Translations under genes and position numbers: made by a program
Assembly: GCF_040869045.1 (NCBI RefSeq)
Contig: NC_090319.1
Location: 228,260,490-228,324,489 of the forward strand
Direction of reading: 5' to 3'
From: Eurosta solidaginis
Lineage: Eukaryota; Arthropoda; Insecta; Diptera; Tephritidae
Length of the DNA: 64,000 bases
The notes under the pieces: generated by a model
Told to the model about the DNA's origin: nothing
The model's database searches: none
Seen by the model: only the letters and a program-made list of their open reading frames with translations
Shown here: one piece after another, positions 1 through 11,454 of the stretch
Numbering within the stretch: position 1 is the stretch's first letter
Layout: every line of letters starts with the position of its first letter

Positions 1-149
1 CTCCAAGACAGACGCCCGCTTGCATCCGCACCTAGAGGTGTACAGACGTTGCCGATGAGATCTCCCCCGGCTAGCCCTTTAACCGATTATGTCAGAGTGG
101 CCTAGCCAGGTTGTCGCCTTCTCACATTAGCTCACCGCTAAACATCCGT

Positions 150-666
150 TTAGCGGCTACCCAGAGAATACTTGGCCGAAAGCGACCGGCAGTAGTGAGC
201 TGCTTGAACCGCATGCAAAATAATCGCTCTGGCCATTTCCAGGTGAATGGCGGTCAGAAGCTTTCCCCACTTTCGTGGACTTCTACACACGGTTCCACCC
301 TCCACTGCCACTCCGTCTGCCACAGTTTGCTGAAATAATCCTTATGCATAAAACCGGAGTGCAATAAAAAACGTTTGATGTGGCTGCATTGCGTTGTTGC
401 TGCCAAAGGACAAGTAATTAGGAAAAAGCATTTTATGTTAATTAATGCAATATTACCGTGTTCCAAGGCAAATTTTTTCCTTTATTAAAGGAAAAAACAA
501 ACCAAGCATCATCTTTGCACATGCGAAATCGGTCACGAAAGTCAACATCGTCATAATAATGGAAGAAGTCATGGCGCTCTTTAATTTTTCTTTTTCGTCG
601 AAGAACGATTACCTGTAAAGCCTCAAAATCATTGTCACTTTCATCAGAATTTAGAATATCTATTAA
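150..666 (-). pseudogene. PIF/Harbinger (HARBI1-like) transposase remnant
   Basis: Read on the minus strand, about 460-666 gives a stretch with HDFFHYYDDVDFRDRFRMCK. This resembles the N-terminal region of HARBI1-type transposases, where an FRDRFR-like helix precedes the nuclease. After a frame change, about 150-400 gives IALRFYA, a stop at 342-344, then GLFQQTVADGVAVEGGTVCR. That matches the family segment of 'LRFYA..., QQTV..D, V...TVCR' helix-turn-helix type. The order and spacing fit one decayed gene with at least one frameshift and one stop. The catalytic DDE part is not visible and may lie beyond the left edge or be lost. The family call rests on motif memory only. I saw nothing else supportable in 1-149 or 667-778. 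Confidence 0.55.
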
Positions 667-778
667 TATTTTATAATATTAATGTGCAAACACAAATAAC
701 CACAAATAAACCACTTCAGAGAAATATGTCAAATGTCATAATAGCGGGGTTGCTATGGCTGCATAATTAAAAACGTAT

Positions 779-1399
779 TGTAACGAATGTTAGCAGCACT
801 GAGCGATGCTATCGTCTCTAACCTGATGCTAAGCAGTGACGTGAATGCACATCAATAATTCAATCATTATGTATCTACATAAACGAAACAATAACTGCGT
901 CTACATATATGTACCATGTACGTATACGAGCAGCGGAGAGTCAATGCACTAACACATGCATATATCTTAGAAGTTTGAGAGCTACTGGACTAGTAGATTC
1001 TGGAAGCGCCTAAAAGATGTATAAAATTGTGCAATTTTAGTTATAGCTGAGAAGTTTGAGAGCTCATGGACAATGCTAGTAGATTCTAGAAAAATGCGAA
1101 CGAGGAAACCAAAGAGTATAAAAGGCGACAGATGTAGAGGCGCTGTAATTCAGTTTGAGTTGAGCTATCAATCAGTTTGATTAAGCACGCGATCTGGCGG
1201 CCAATAGTAGAGTTTCAATTGAGTTATCAATCAGTTTGGTTATTAAGCCAGCGAGTAGCAAAGTATAAGTGTTATTGTGAAGTACTTTAATAAAGGCCAT
1301 TTTTCCATTATTGAATATTGGAGTTATTTATTCAACAGTTTAGTGATTCGAACTTAGCAGAGGATTGCAAATAAGAGGATTTGCAGCAAATTCGTTACA
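779..1399 (+). mobile_element. solo LTR of a Ty3/gypsy-type retrotransposon
   Basis: This 621-bp unit begins TGTAACGAAT and ends ATTCGTTACA, so its termini are inverted repeats of the TG...CA type. It is flanked by the direct repeat GTAT at 775-778 and 1400-1403. A 4-bp target duplication is usual for gypsy-type integrases. A TATAAAAG box lies at 1118-1125 and an AATAAA signal at 1289-1294, giving a + orientation. No internal region adjoins it, so it is a recombined solo LTR. It contains an internal near-duplication of about 35 bp (about 970-1004 and 1050-1090; AGAAGTTTGAGAGCT followed by TAGTAGATTCT). None of the other LTRs in the window appears homologous. Confidence 0.85.
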
Positions 1400-2164
1400 G
1401 TATCATTACTGCCAATTAAATATCGTACCTCAGCAGCACTGTTGAAAGTCGAGCATAAGTCAGCTGAGGGGTAGACTTATCTGTGACGGGGTTAGGTTCG
1501 AAGCCTATCTGAAGTAAGCGAACGAGGCACAGTCCCTCCGCAAGGAGCTACTCCTGAACATTTTTAACCGATCTGTGAGATTTTGAGGCAAAAACCCCGG
1601 ATCTTTCCGAAGTGGCCAAAACATTGATTTCCTTAAATACATACAAATAAAACCTAGTAAAAGTCTAGCTGAGGGGTCGACTGCTAATACGCTACCAAAA
1701 ATATCGAGAGAGGTGTCAAACGACTCGTTCAAAAGATATTAACGAAAAACCGAAAAATTACCCGAGTCCCTCCGAAACTGGGGGTGGGATCCATAGTATT
1801 TTTGTGCACAGCACCTTCGGCCGTGCTTATAAAAAATTACCTTGGGTGGGTCCAACACCGGTTTGGAGACCAAAACTATATCTGCGCAAAACACTTCTGT
1901 TCACAATTTTTTTTGTGGGTACACCAACATTACAACAACCTAATAAAAATCGCCAACTTCAACTGCAAATATCTCCGAACAGAGATACAATTTTCCCCCT
2001 TCGGATTATTGTTGTCGAGGTCAATACGCGTCTTTTGACACCCCTCTCGATATTTCTGGTAGCGTATTAGCAGTCGACCTCTCAACTACGCCGCCTACGC
2101 CGCCGCCGCCGGTATATAATAGAGCCTGCGCCGCCGCCGCCGATAAACTAACCGGCGTAAACCT
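1400..2164. repeat. noncoding stretch with a 50-bp inverted repeat and CCG-rich tract
   Basis: The arms at about 1671-1720 and 2034-2083 are imperfect inverted repeats (core CTGCTAATACGCTACC, TATCGAGAG, GTGTCAAA) about 310 bp apart. This suggests a MITE or foldback element. A short similar segment (AGCTGAGGGGTAGAC) also occurs near 1455-1475. From about 2086 to 2146 the strand is rich in GCC/GCCGCC units. Short ORFs here look accidental. I do not recognise the family. Confidence 0.45.
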
Positions 2165-2666
2165 CTATTGGCTATCTGCAAATTGGTTTGCAGGATGTAA
2201 CAAAATAGAGATTCTCTCGTTCGTATCTGCTCCTCCCCACGCATTGTGGTGCGCATATGCATCTGCGTCTATGATCAACCGCCATTTGCGCCCTTCCTTC
2301 TGTACTAGCATTTTGCACGCCATCGGTGGAACCTCCGCAGCATTGGCCATGTAGCAGGACGCCAGGATAAATGCCTGCTTATTCTTTTGCTCAACGGCCA
2401 CCCCTACGAGGTCCTCAGTGGTGTAATTAGGCAGCATATATGAATGTAGCTGTTTCCTTACCATTACTACAGCTCGCACCCGTCCTTCCGTTTGCACGTA
2501 GTAAACGCCAAACCCGCGCGCGCTAAGTCCAGAAACTTTTCCTCCCGATGAGAGCCACGGCTCCTGGATCAGCGCCACGTCAAACGAACCCTCCTCAAGG
2601 GTTAAGAGTTTGCTCGACGCCACTTTACTGTGTTGGAGGTTTATCTGTAGGACTTGCAGCACCATT
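2165..2666 (-). pseudogene. R1/LOA-like LINE ORF2, endonuclease N-terminal part
   Basis: The frame starting at the methionine at 2664-2666 begins MVLQVLQINLQHSK. It continues with DVALIQEPWL, MVRKQL and IIDADAYAHHNAWGGADTNER. These are the hallmark blocks of the apurinic-like endonuclease domain of Jockey/R1-superfamily LINEs: the N of 'INLQHSK', the QEPW block, and an equivalent of the D-A-N-A-HH-WG block with D at the position of the usual S/C residue. The protein stops after about 165 residues. The end of the endonuclease, the RT and the 3' tail are missing, so the copy is truncated at about 2165 by the CCG-rich region. It shares one open frame with the end of ORF1 upstream, which is unusual because the two ORFs normally lie in different frames. 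Confidence 0.75.
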
Positions 2667-4087
2667 GGGCTGTTTGTCCCCTCCAGCACCTTCGTCATGA
2701 CGTCGTCGTCCTCCCCTTGCCCTTTTGGTTTAGAGTATTCGAGGCCCCCTTCAGCCTCTCGTGACTGTTGTGCCGGGTGTTCCTCTGTGCGAGTCACAGC
2801 ACCATTTGGCGGTTGGTCCTCTTCTAACACCTTCGTGGTGACGTCGGGGACCTCCACCTGTCTTTTTTCCCTTAGGCTTTTGAGATCCTTTTCGACTTCG
2901 CCCACCTCTATCGTGTTAGGTTTTTTATCCTCGGGACTTCTTTTCCTGAGTCGCATGTAAATTTTGCCAGTGCCAAAGGACATTTTGCCAAGCTGCGTGT
3001 ACAAAATATCCTCCGCCTGCTTGTTTGCTTGTTTATTTGGAAGATGTAGACTGACCATCCTCGGTAGGCCGAGATACAGTAAGTACCTTCCAATCCTGTG
3101 TCGGTATGTTCGGATTCTGATTCTGCAGAAGTCGCATTGTATCCTCCGACTTCATCACGCATGGTATCTATACCTTAACTTGTGGTACCGTGGAGATTTG
3201 CGCTTTATCCACTACCTCAAACCGCGAGTTCGTGCCTTGCCTTTGGAGGTTTGAAACCACTTCCTCCAGCCACCGCAAGCTCGCGATGTTGTCGCACGCT
3301 ATCATCTTCACACAATTATACCATCCCCCCGAATCAAAGGTTGGAAGGGGCTTACTTGGTTGTTCCCGCATCATCTTAGGTATTAAGCTAATAAGCTCCC
3401 TTTCCACAGATCTCCTTTCAGTAGTCATTTGCCGAAAGGACTGCTACGATCAACCAGCGCCACAGTCAATGACTGATTTGCCACATCACTCATCTTCTCG
3501 GGAAAAGCCGGAGTCTTAGCGTTATCTCCCTTTGGCTTATCTCCTACTTTCGTAGTTGGAACTTCCCTATGACTCACAGCTTTCGAGGTAGTTGCTACCT
3601 CGCTATTGGGGCCCATCTGTCTTACAGCCTTGGGCCTACTTGTCTTGTCTATGCGACTGCCCTGCCTCGCGGCTCTAGGACTGGGTCCTTTCTGCCTCTT
3701 GAAAGCAGGCTTGTCGCCTTCCGCCGAACGTTGCCTCTTCATTCTGCCATTCGACGCTTCTTCCTCCTCGTACCGGTTGCAGAACCGAGGTTTTCTCGCA
3801 GCAAACCTTTGGACTGCCTTCGACCTACTTCTACCGCCGCATGGGCCCACTTCAAGCGCTCGATCTCCACTTCTGTTGGGTCGACCACTGCTCCCAAGCG
3901 TTATACAATTCTTAGTGCTGCATAGTACTGCGAGAGAGCCCTTTTACTCCCTCTGCTCCGTACCCTTCTCCACTCTTCTACTCCGTTTTCATTTGTGTGC
4001 TTCTCCAACACGGAGTTCATTGAATCAGCACTACTCTTGCTCCCCGAGTCCCACGCATCGCTTAATTCGTATTTGACGTCCTTGGCA
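2667..4087 (-). pseudogene. R1/LOA-like LINE ORF1 (gag-like), frame-disrupted
   Basis: Minus-strand frames over 3062-4087 encode a basic, low-complexity nucleic-acid-binding type protein. A segment at 4087-3904 begins KDVKYELSDAWD and ends with a stop. The next frames hold VVDPTEVEIERLKWA and, at 3850-3425, a Lys/Arg-rich block, followed by ERELISLIPKMM (3428-3168). The last part (2667-3058) has EDILYTQLGKMSFGTGKIYM followed by LRKR, which matches the end of LOA/R1-type ORF1 proteins. At least three frame breaks are needed. In 2667-2860 a linker motif DV(T/M)TKVLE occurs twice. The 5' end at about 4087 abuts the RTE fragment directly. Confidence 0.55.
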
Positions 4088-4794
4088 AAGAGTCAGCGCA
4101 TATGCGCCTTGGCAACCACGCTACTGTTGGCAGCCATAATTTCGAAATAGTAAAAGACTTCGTTTATTTGGGAACCAGCATCAACACTAGCAACAACATC
4201 AGCACTGAAATCCAGCGAAGAATCAATCTTGCAAATAAATGCTACTTTAGACTAGGTAGGCAATTGAAAAGTAAAGTCCTCTCTCGGCGAACGAAAATCA
4301 TACTCTACAAGTCACTTATCGTACCCGTCCTGCTATATGGGGCAGAAGCATGGACCATGACAACAGCAGATGAAGCGGCTTTGGGAGTGTTCGAGAGAAA
4401 AGTTCTTCGAAAGATTTATGGACCTCTACGCGTTGGCGATGGCGAGTACCGAAGAAGATTTAATGATGAGCTGTACGAGCTATACGCAGACATCAACATA
4501 GTCCAGCGAATTAAAACGCAGCGGCTGCCCTGGCTAGGCCATGTTATGCGAATGAAAGATGATGCTCCGGCCAAGGAAGTGTTTCTATCGGAACCCGCCT
4601 ATGGAAGCAGAGGTAGAGGACGGCCCCCACTTCGTTGGAAGGACAAGGTGGAAAACGATTTAAACTCCCTTGGTGTGACCAATTGGCGCCGGTTGGCGGA
4701 GCGAAGGAGCGACTGGCGCGCCTTGTTGGACGGCCATAACCGTTTAGACGGTTTAGCGCTAATTAAGTGTAAAGTTATTTGGCAACCCTTATAG
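4088..4794 (+). pseudogene. RTE-like LINE, 3' part of the reverse transcriptase ORF
   Basis: The frame from the methionine at 4102 encodes 230 residues. They correspond to the thumb and C-terminal part of an RTE-type reverse transcriptase: FVYLGTSINTSNNISTEIQR, ILYKSLIVPVLLYGAEAW, RIKTQRLPWLGHVMRM, GRGRPPLRWKD. The 'YLG...', 'LLYGAEAW' and 'WLGH..RM' blocks are typical of the region after the catalytic palm. No catalytic YADD is present, so the copy is 5'-truncated. It is nearly identical to 33357-33681, which belongs to a longer copy with the palm domain. The frame ends at 4794 and the 3' end of the element is not sharply visible. Confidence 0.8.
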
Positions 4795-5642
4795 CACATG
4801 AGAAGTACGATCGAATGACAAAGCAAAGGAAGTAGAAAACCATCAGCGAAAGCGAACGGACGTCAATTCAGGACACTTAACAATTATTCATTTTTACAAC
4901 TAAATCTTTAATGTTTTATTATTTATTATCATTCAATAAATAAACTTAAATTACAACTTAATCGTTGTGAAAGTATTACTCATTCTATCAAACGGCCATC
5001 CCGATAGAGTCAGAAGTGGGATGTGAACTTCTGCAAAAATTGCAGAAACGCCTACGACGAAGTTACATTAAAAATATCTACGTACAACAGTGTGTGCAAG
5101 TGTATTTTTGCAGTCACAACGAGAGACAATTTTTGCAAAGCGCAAACGGCACGCATAGCAAACGGCGCAACGAAGCAATTTTTGGAGTCTCAACGGCGAC
5201 GGTAAAACACACAACGTTACAAAAACACATTGATGCGCAAACGGCGCAACGAATAAATTGTTGGAGTCTCAACGGCGATGGTAAAACACACAACGTTACA
5301 TACACACGTTGAGACAGCATATATGTAAACGTATACAACATATATGTGAAAACAATTGCCAGACGAAATAGGCAAACGTGCACGAACAAGCAATACGAAG
5401 AATTTGAATTTGGCGTAGCAACGGCTAACCAAACGATACTGGTAGGCAGCGCTACAACAACAAAGATTGCAACGAAAACCACCCTTATTGTGTGAGCAAT
5501 AACGAAAGCAAGTAAGCGCAAGCATACTGGCAAAGAAAAACGAAAAGTTGTCAACGTATAGACAGCGAAAAGAAAAAATTTAATACAATTAATTCAACGA
5601 CAAGAAGTGATTGTATAAAGACGCAAAAAGTAAAATTCTAAG
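4795..5642 (+). other. 5' leader of the gypsy element, with a 79-bp tandem repeat
   Basis: This stretch has no supported gene. It leads into the gag ORF at 5643. The motif GGAGTCTCAACGGCGA occurs at 5184 and 5263, inside two near-identical 79-bp units ending in AAAACACACAACGTTACA. A short hairpin (CAGAAGT...ACTTCTG) lies near 5010-5035. I could not define the 5' LTR or primer-binding site. Short ORFs here on both strands look accidental. Confidence 0.4.
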
Positions 5643-6430
5643 ATGTTGAAGTTAACTACGCTTAAAGTTGCTCAACTTAATGAATTATTAAATGCAAACG
5701 GTGCAACAACGACGGGCACAAAGGCCCATAAAGTTGCAAAGCTTCAGGAATTGTTGGGAACGGACGAAATCGGCCCAAATGAATTGGAGGAGAACAACAC
5801 AACAAACGCAAGTGAGCTACAAAAACAAATTGATGGACTGAAGTCAATTATGGAAAAATTGACAACAGCGATCACGACAATGGCACCTATTGCAGGCAGT
5901 AGCAGCGAACAAATAAATGTAAGTACGGAAAATGGTGGTACTACACCAGCGCCTATGGGTGGAATTGAACATGCAACAAGTGTGCTATATGCACCACGGC
6001 AATCAACGATGACCATTCAAGATATGGTTGGAATTCTTCCCGATTTTGACCCAGATAAAGGCACTATCACGTCTGGGCAATTCGTAACGAAAATTGAACA
6101 ATTAAAACAGAACTATTAATGGCCTGAGGTAATGGTATTAGTAGCGATACAACATAAATTGAAAGGCATGGCGAAACTTTGGTTGGATGCACAGCCGGTA
6201 CACAGCAGTTGGTCAGACTTTGTGCAAGCGTTCTATGTAGACTCCGACTGGGTATAATACAGCTGAGGTGCACAAACTGATGGCCAACCGAAAACGTAAA
6301 AACAATGAAAACTATGTTGAGTTTTATTATGCGATGATACCTATTGGGCGTCAGGGTGCGCTTGATGATTTGTCAATTATTACGCACATAATGGTTAAAT
6401 GATAATGCATTATCAAAGACATTAGCGGCA
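5643..6430 (+). pseudogene. Ty3/gypsy gag, interrupted
   Basis: The gag starts MLKLTTLKVAQLNELLN with a helix resembling a SAP-like or leucine-rich N-terminus (residues 1-35, including TTTGTKAHKVAKLQELL). A Thr/Ala-rich linker follows, then SMTIQDMVGILPDFDP at about residue 120. That last block is typical for the start of the capsid-like region in mdg3/blastopia-type gag. The frame stops at 6117-6119, directly after QLKQNY. The capsid reading continues in other frames through about 6430, including HKLKGMAKLWLDAQP and ENYVEFYYAM. At least two stops or frameshifts inactivate it. The zinc-knuckle part lies in the next ORF. Confidence 0.75.
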
Positions 6431-9400
6431 ATGCGATTTCAATCTTGCAGCGAATTGCTGACAGCTTTAAAGAATTTAAAGGCAATGAGCAACCAAGTGA
6501 CGATGAATACAGGTACAACACAGCAGCCAGTAAAATTAGAGGGCAAGTCCAACGTTAGGACTCCAGGGCAAGTAAAGTGTTACAATTGTAACGAGCTGGG
6601 ACACATAGCGGCTAAGTGTTCACAGCCACAACGTAAGCCCAGGTGTACATCATGCTCAAAGACAGGTCACATCGCGAAAGATTGTACGAATAATAAGGCT
6701 ACGGTATTGGAGATTTCTAATGATAAGCACGTTAAGGAGGAGACTTCTTCAGTAACAAAACAAATCGAAGTGGACGGCAAATGTGTAAATGCTTTTGTCG
6801 ACACTGGCAGTGGATGTTCATTCATTAAGAAAACAGTAGCAGACCTTATGCATAACAAAGTTAAGGTGCAAAAGCAATTTATTGGTTTCGGTGGGTGCAA
6901 GGTTGAAGCATCTGAAAAATTAGAGGCAAAGATAACGATAGAGAATATGCAACGACAGGCGACCTTGTATGTTGTAGAAGATAAGTTGCTACCTGATGAC
7001 GTTTTATTGGGTCGCGATATATTACAAGAATATGGCTATCGTCTAGTTGTTGATGACGGAGTCTATCATATCAACGAAGGCGATTATAATTTTAATATAT
7101 CGAACGATTTATGCATCGAAGAGCGTGATAAGGTGCTAGATCTTTTACTAATGTTTAAGTCTTGTTTTGCAGAAGACATTTGTGACATTGGGCGAGTAAA
7201 GGGTACCGAGATGTCAATTCAGGTTACGACAGACAAACCGATTATAGGAAAGCGATACCAGGTTCCGTTTTCGCAGCGTCCAATATTGTCGGGTATAGTT
7301 CGTAAACTACTGGATTGTGGTATCATACGGAAAAGCGATTCACCGAATGCTGCATCAGTTTTGCTGGTAAAGAAGAGCAACGGGGAAAGTCGAATGTGTG
7401 TCGACTTCCGAAGTCTCAACGAAGTTACGGTCAAGAAAAATTATATCATGCCAGTGGTAGAGGAACAACTCTCACGTTTAGCAGGACATAAGTTTTTTAC
7501 CACTGTTGACATGACGTCAGGCTATTATCAGGTTCCATTGGCGGAGGAATCTAAGAAGTATACGGCATTTTTGACACCAGAGGGTCTTTTTGAACATAAT
7601 GTGATGCCCTTCGGGTTGGTCAATGCGCCGATGGTCTTCCAAGAAGTCATCGTTAACGTTATAAAGACGATGAAGCATCCGGATAAGGTCATCAATTACG
7701 TCGACGAGGTTATTATTGCAACGAAATCTGTCAATGAAGGTTTAGAGGTTTTGCACGATTTTTTTGACAGCAGTTAAACGTCACGGCCTTACGCTGAGGC
7801 CAACAAAAAGTACATTTCTGGCAGAGGAAGTCCAATTTCTTGGACATGTTATCAATCGTGAAGGTATACGATCAGGTGAATGTAAGACAAAAGTTATCGA
7901 GGAGTTTCCGGTTCCGTCCACGGTAACAGAGGTACGACAATTTTTGGGTATAACCGGATACTTCCGGAAATTTGTAAAGAACTATGGTGTTGTAGCACGA
8001 CTGGTTACAGCATTATTACGTAAAGGTGCAATTTTCGAATGGACAAATTTGCAACGAGATGCTTTTGAGGCACTTAAGGGCGCTATTACCACAAAACCGG
8101 TCTTAGCCATGTACGATGAGACAAAACCGCATGAAGTGCATACAGATGCCAGTTCTAAGGGCCTGTCTGGTGTGCTTATGCAACGTGAAGGAGATGGGCT
8201 GAAGCCTGTGTTTTACTTTAGCAGGCAATGTAATGATGCCGAACGTAATTATGCGAGCCATGAATTGGAAGTTTTGGCGATTGTAGAAACATTGCAACGA
8301 TATAGAATGTATTTGATGGGAAAACATTTTAAAGTGCTAACAGATTGTAATGCGGTGGCAGCAACTAAAGCAACTACGGCGCTGTTGCCTCGTATAGCTA
8401 GATGGTGGCTCAAATTGCAAGAATTTGATTTTGAGTGTGAGCATCTTCCAGGAGCGAATAACGAAGTGGCGGACGGGTTGAGCCGATGTCCAACTCTTCC
8501 ATCAACTGAACCGATGACGGTTGCCGATACAGTGTACGCTGTTACTACCATTTCGGAAGATTGGGTAGCAACGATGCAACGGCAAGACGACAAGCTAAAG
8601 CAGATTATAGAAATCATCAACGGCAATGATGGGTTGAACGCAAAACAAATTAGAAGTGACTATGTGATACACGGGCATCGACTGTATCGTAAGATGGATA
8701 ATGACAAACGATTGGTGGTTCCACAAGCTGTGAGGTGGCGATTAGCAAGGGCATGTCACGACGAAGCAGGGCATTTTGGTGTGGACAAAACGGTTGAACG
8801 CATATCAAAAGATTTTTGGTTTGCCCGAATGCGACCATATGTAGAGTCGTACATTGAATCTTGTCCAGACTGCTGTTTGAACAAGGTGCGCGGAGGGAAA
8901 CGAGAGGCACAACTACGTGTTGGGGAAGTGGTACCCATTCCGTTCAGAACTATACATTTTGATCATTTGGGACCATTTGTGCGAAGCAAGCATGGCAAGT
9001 ACTATATTTTGGTTATCGTATGCGCGTTTACGAAATATGTTGTGTTGAAAGCGTTAAGCAACACAAAAACAAATCCAGTATTGAATGTTATGAAAGACTA
9101 CATGACCGTGTATGGGCGTCCAAAATGCGTGGTCACCGACAGAAGGACAGCTTTTACGTCCAAAGAATTTGAAAAGTTTATGGCGGATCATGATATTCAA
9201 CATGTGAAGACGGCAGTGCGAAGTCCTAGAGCCAATGGACAAGCCGAACGTATAAACCGTACAGTGCTAGCATCACTTAAGTGTAGCACTAAGAATGATA
9301 AAGAATGGGACGAGGCTTTGCCACAGCTGCAATGGCAGTTGAATTCGCAAACTAACGCTACGACTAGGCAGAGTCCTAACAGCTTGGTATTCAACTATAA

Positions 9401-9455
9401 GCTGAAAGATGTTACAACAAATCGGTTAATACAAGCTGTGCTTGACGAAGACTAA
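6431..9455 (+). pseudogene. Ty3/gypsy pol: zinc knuckles, protease, RT, RNase H, integrase
   Basis: Domain order is clear. Two CCHC knuckles (CYNCNELGHIAAKC and CTSCSKTGHIAKDC) are followed by a protease with DTGSG. The RT has DMTSGYYQVPL and MPFGLVNAP, but the catalytic box reads YVDE instead of Y-x-DD. A single extra T in the 7-T run at 7759-7765 shifts the frame between the ORFs 6431-7777 and 7764-9455. RNase H has HTDAS, ELEVLAI and TDCNA. The integrase has an HHCC-like region (about 8760-8880, ending CPDCC), FDHLGPF, VTDRRTAF and a Glu in GQAERINR for the DDE triad. The frame ends at 9453-9455 after VLDED. The element is inactive because of the frameshift, the YVDE box and the broken gag. 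The affinity to mdg3/blastopia-type elements is a guess. Confidence 0.85.
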
Positions 9456-9677
9456 TCTGAAATTAAGTGTGACGACTTTCGAACACAAGCAGTAGGGAAA
9501 CGAATACAGCAAGAGCGGCTGAAGGTGATTTGGTATTAATCACTCATGTCCCTTCTCCTACAGGTATGTCTCATAAACTAGAGCCAGCATATAAAGGACC
9601 ATACATCGTGACCAAAGTCCTTCCACATGACCGTTATTTGGTAGAAGATTTACCATACCTACAGAGGAGTCGCAAAA
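9456..9677 (+). pseudogene. gypsy integrase C-terminus (GPY module), 5' part of a chimeric ORF
   Basis: A frame opening near 9530 reads GDLVLITHVPSP and then YKGPYIVTKVLPHDRYLVED. This is the GPY/F-type C-terminal module of a gypsy integrase, in a different frame from the preceding ORF. About 70 bp between 9455 and 9530 are degenerate. The module runs without a stop into the Jockey reverse transcriptase at about 9678. Confidence 0.7.
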
Positions 9678-11422
9678 GGTCATATCGTCCGATATCTCTC
9701 CTATCGCCAGTGGCAAAGACGCTTGAAGCCATTTTGCTCCCTTATTTCCAAGCACATTTGCAGCTAGCCCCTCATCAGCATGGCTTCAGAAAACTCCATA
9801 GCACTACCTCCGCGCTAAATGTCATTAGCACCCAGATAAATTGCGGTTTGAATCAATATCCCTACCATAGAACAGTACTCGTAGCGTTAGACCTATCAAA
9901 AGCTTTTAATACGGTCAACCATGGCTCGTTACTGCAAGACCTGGAAGGGTCTACCCTTCCCCCATGTCTTAAAAGGTGGACCGCAAATTATCTGGGTGGT
10001 CGGCAGGCATCGGTGCAATTCAGAAACGAAACATCAAAACAAAGGAGAATTAAACAAGGGGTGCCACAGGGTGGTGTCATATCCCCGCTTTTGTTTAATT
10101 TCTACATATCTAAGCTACCTTCACCACCGGAAGGAGTCACAATCGTTTCCTACGCCGATGACTGCACAATAATGGCCACAGGCCCAGGCCCAAAGATCGA
10201 TGATCTATGCAATAAAATAAACGGCTATCTCCCTGATCTTTCCAGTTTTTTCGCCTCGCGAAACCTGGCATTGTCACCGACTAAATCTTCCGCGACCTTA
10301 TTTACAACATGGACGCCCCAAATGTCGACCATATTGAACATCCACGTCGATGGCACTACGCTACCGACTGTCCTACATCCCAAAATCTTGGGTGTGGCGT
10401 TTGATCAGGATCTACATTTTGGTGCGCACGCAACCGCAATTGTTCCAAGAATTCAGAGCCGTAATAAAATCCTCAAATCCCTTGCTGGCAGTACCTGGGG
10501 AAAAGATAAAGAAACGCTCTTGACCACATACAAAGCAATTAGCCAGCCGATTACGTGCTACGCGTCACCCATATGGTCGCCAAGCCTAAAAACCACCCAC
10601 TGGAAGAAACTACAGGCCTGCCAAAATACTGCTCTCAGAATCGCCACGGGCTGTCTTCTTATGTCCCCAGAACACCATCTGCATAATGAGGCGAGAATAC
10701 TCCCCATCAGGGAGAGAAATGAGATGCTGACCAAACAGTTTCTGTTGAATACCCAGAAACCTGGGCATCCCAACAGACATCTGATTGACGAACCAGCACC
10801 GCCTAGGGGCCTAAGGAGTCATCTCCGTAAGCATTTTGAGGAAATACGGCACCTGAGAACCCAGCCGTATGAAGCGGAAAAACACAAGCAGGTCCTTGGT
10901 GAACTCCATAGACAGTCGTCGGACCTTTATGTCGGGAATTGCCCGGTGAATCCAGTACTTGAAGAAAAATATCCAGAACCCGCAGAAGAGGAACGCATAC
11001 TCCCCAGGGAAACGCGTGTCACTCTTCCTCAACTTCGTTCTGGATACAGTAACAGGTTAAACTCTTACCTATCCAGAATCAACCCCGACATACAAAATGT
11101 ATGCCCTGCTTGCAATGTGTCCCCACATGACACCAACCATCTCTTTAATTGTAATGTGGAACCAACGCCTCTAACACCCCTTTCCTTATGGTCCACCCGC
11201 CAGCCAAGCTCCTCATGGAACTTGGGGGTGGGGAGGGAGGGATGGCCTGAAGGTTCAATGTGGCCATATAAATCGTTCCCGAGATGGTCGGGCCAGCACC
11301 TTAATGGTGCTGTGTTACCGGAGCGTATCGGATCTGTATCCGACAAAGGACCATCACATCGATACCACTCCCCAAAGCCTTCGGGGAGTAACCTAATCGC
11401 TACAACAACAACAACAACAACC
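9678..11422 (+). mobile_element. Jockey-type LINE, 5'-truncated, with reverse transcriptase
   Basis: The sequence enters the RT domain at SYRPISLLSPVAKTLEAILL. It then shows QHGFRKLHSTTSAL, ALDLSKAFNTVNH, GVPQGGVISPLLFNFYIS and the catalytic SYADDC, followed by SPTKSSATLF and ILGVAFDQDL. The C-terminal region has ARILPIRERNEMLTKQFLL and a CCHC-type finger CPACNVSPHDTNHLFNC, typical of Jockey-clade elements. The RT palm appears intact. A 3' UTR follows and ends in a CAA-repeat tail at about 11403-11422, the usual simple-repeat 3' end of such LINEs. The 5' half (ORF1, endonuclease, start of RT) is missing, as in target-primed 5' truncation. It sits inside the gypsy integrase end. I could not identify a target-site duplication. 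Confidence 0.85.
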
Positions 11423-11454
11423 AACGGCAAGGTGCTTACCCTAGTGAGGGCCTA

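Noticed and set aside
2086..2146. CpG-rich promoter of a cellular gene
   Set aside because: The GC-rich tract is a simple GCC repeat between two transposon remnants, with no downstream coding exon.
3569..4076. Plus-strand ORFs of 118 and 156 residues
   Set aside because: They are antisense to the LINE ORF1, which shows family motifs on the minus strand.
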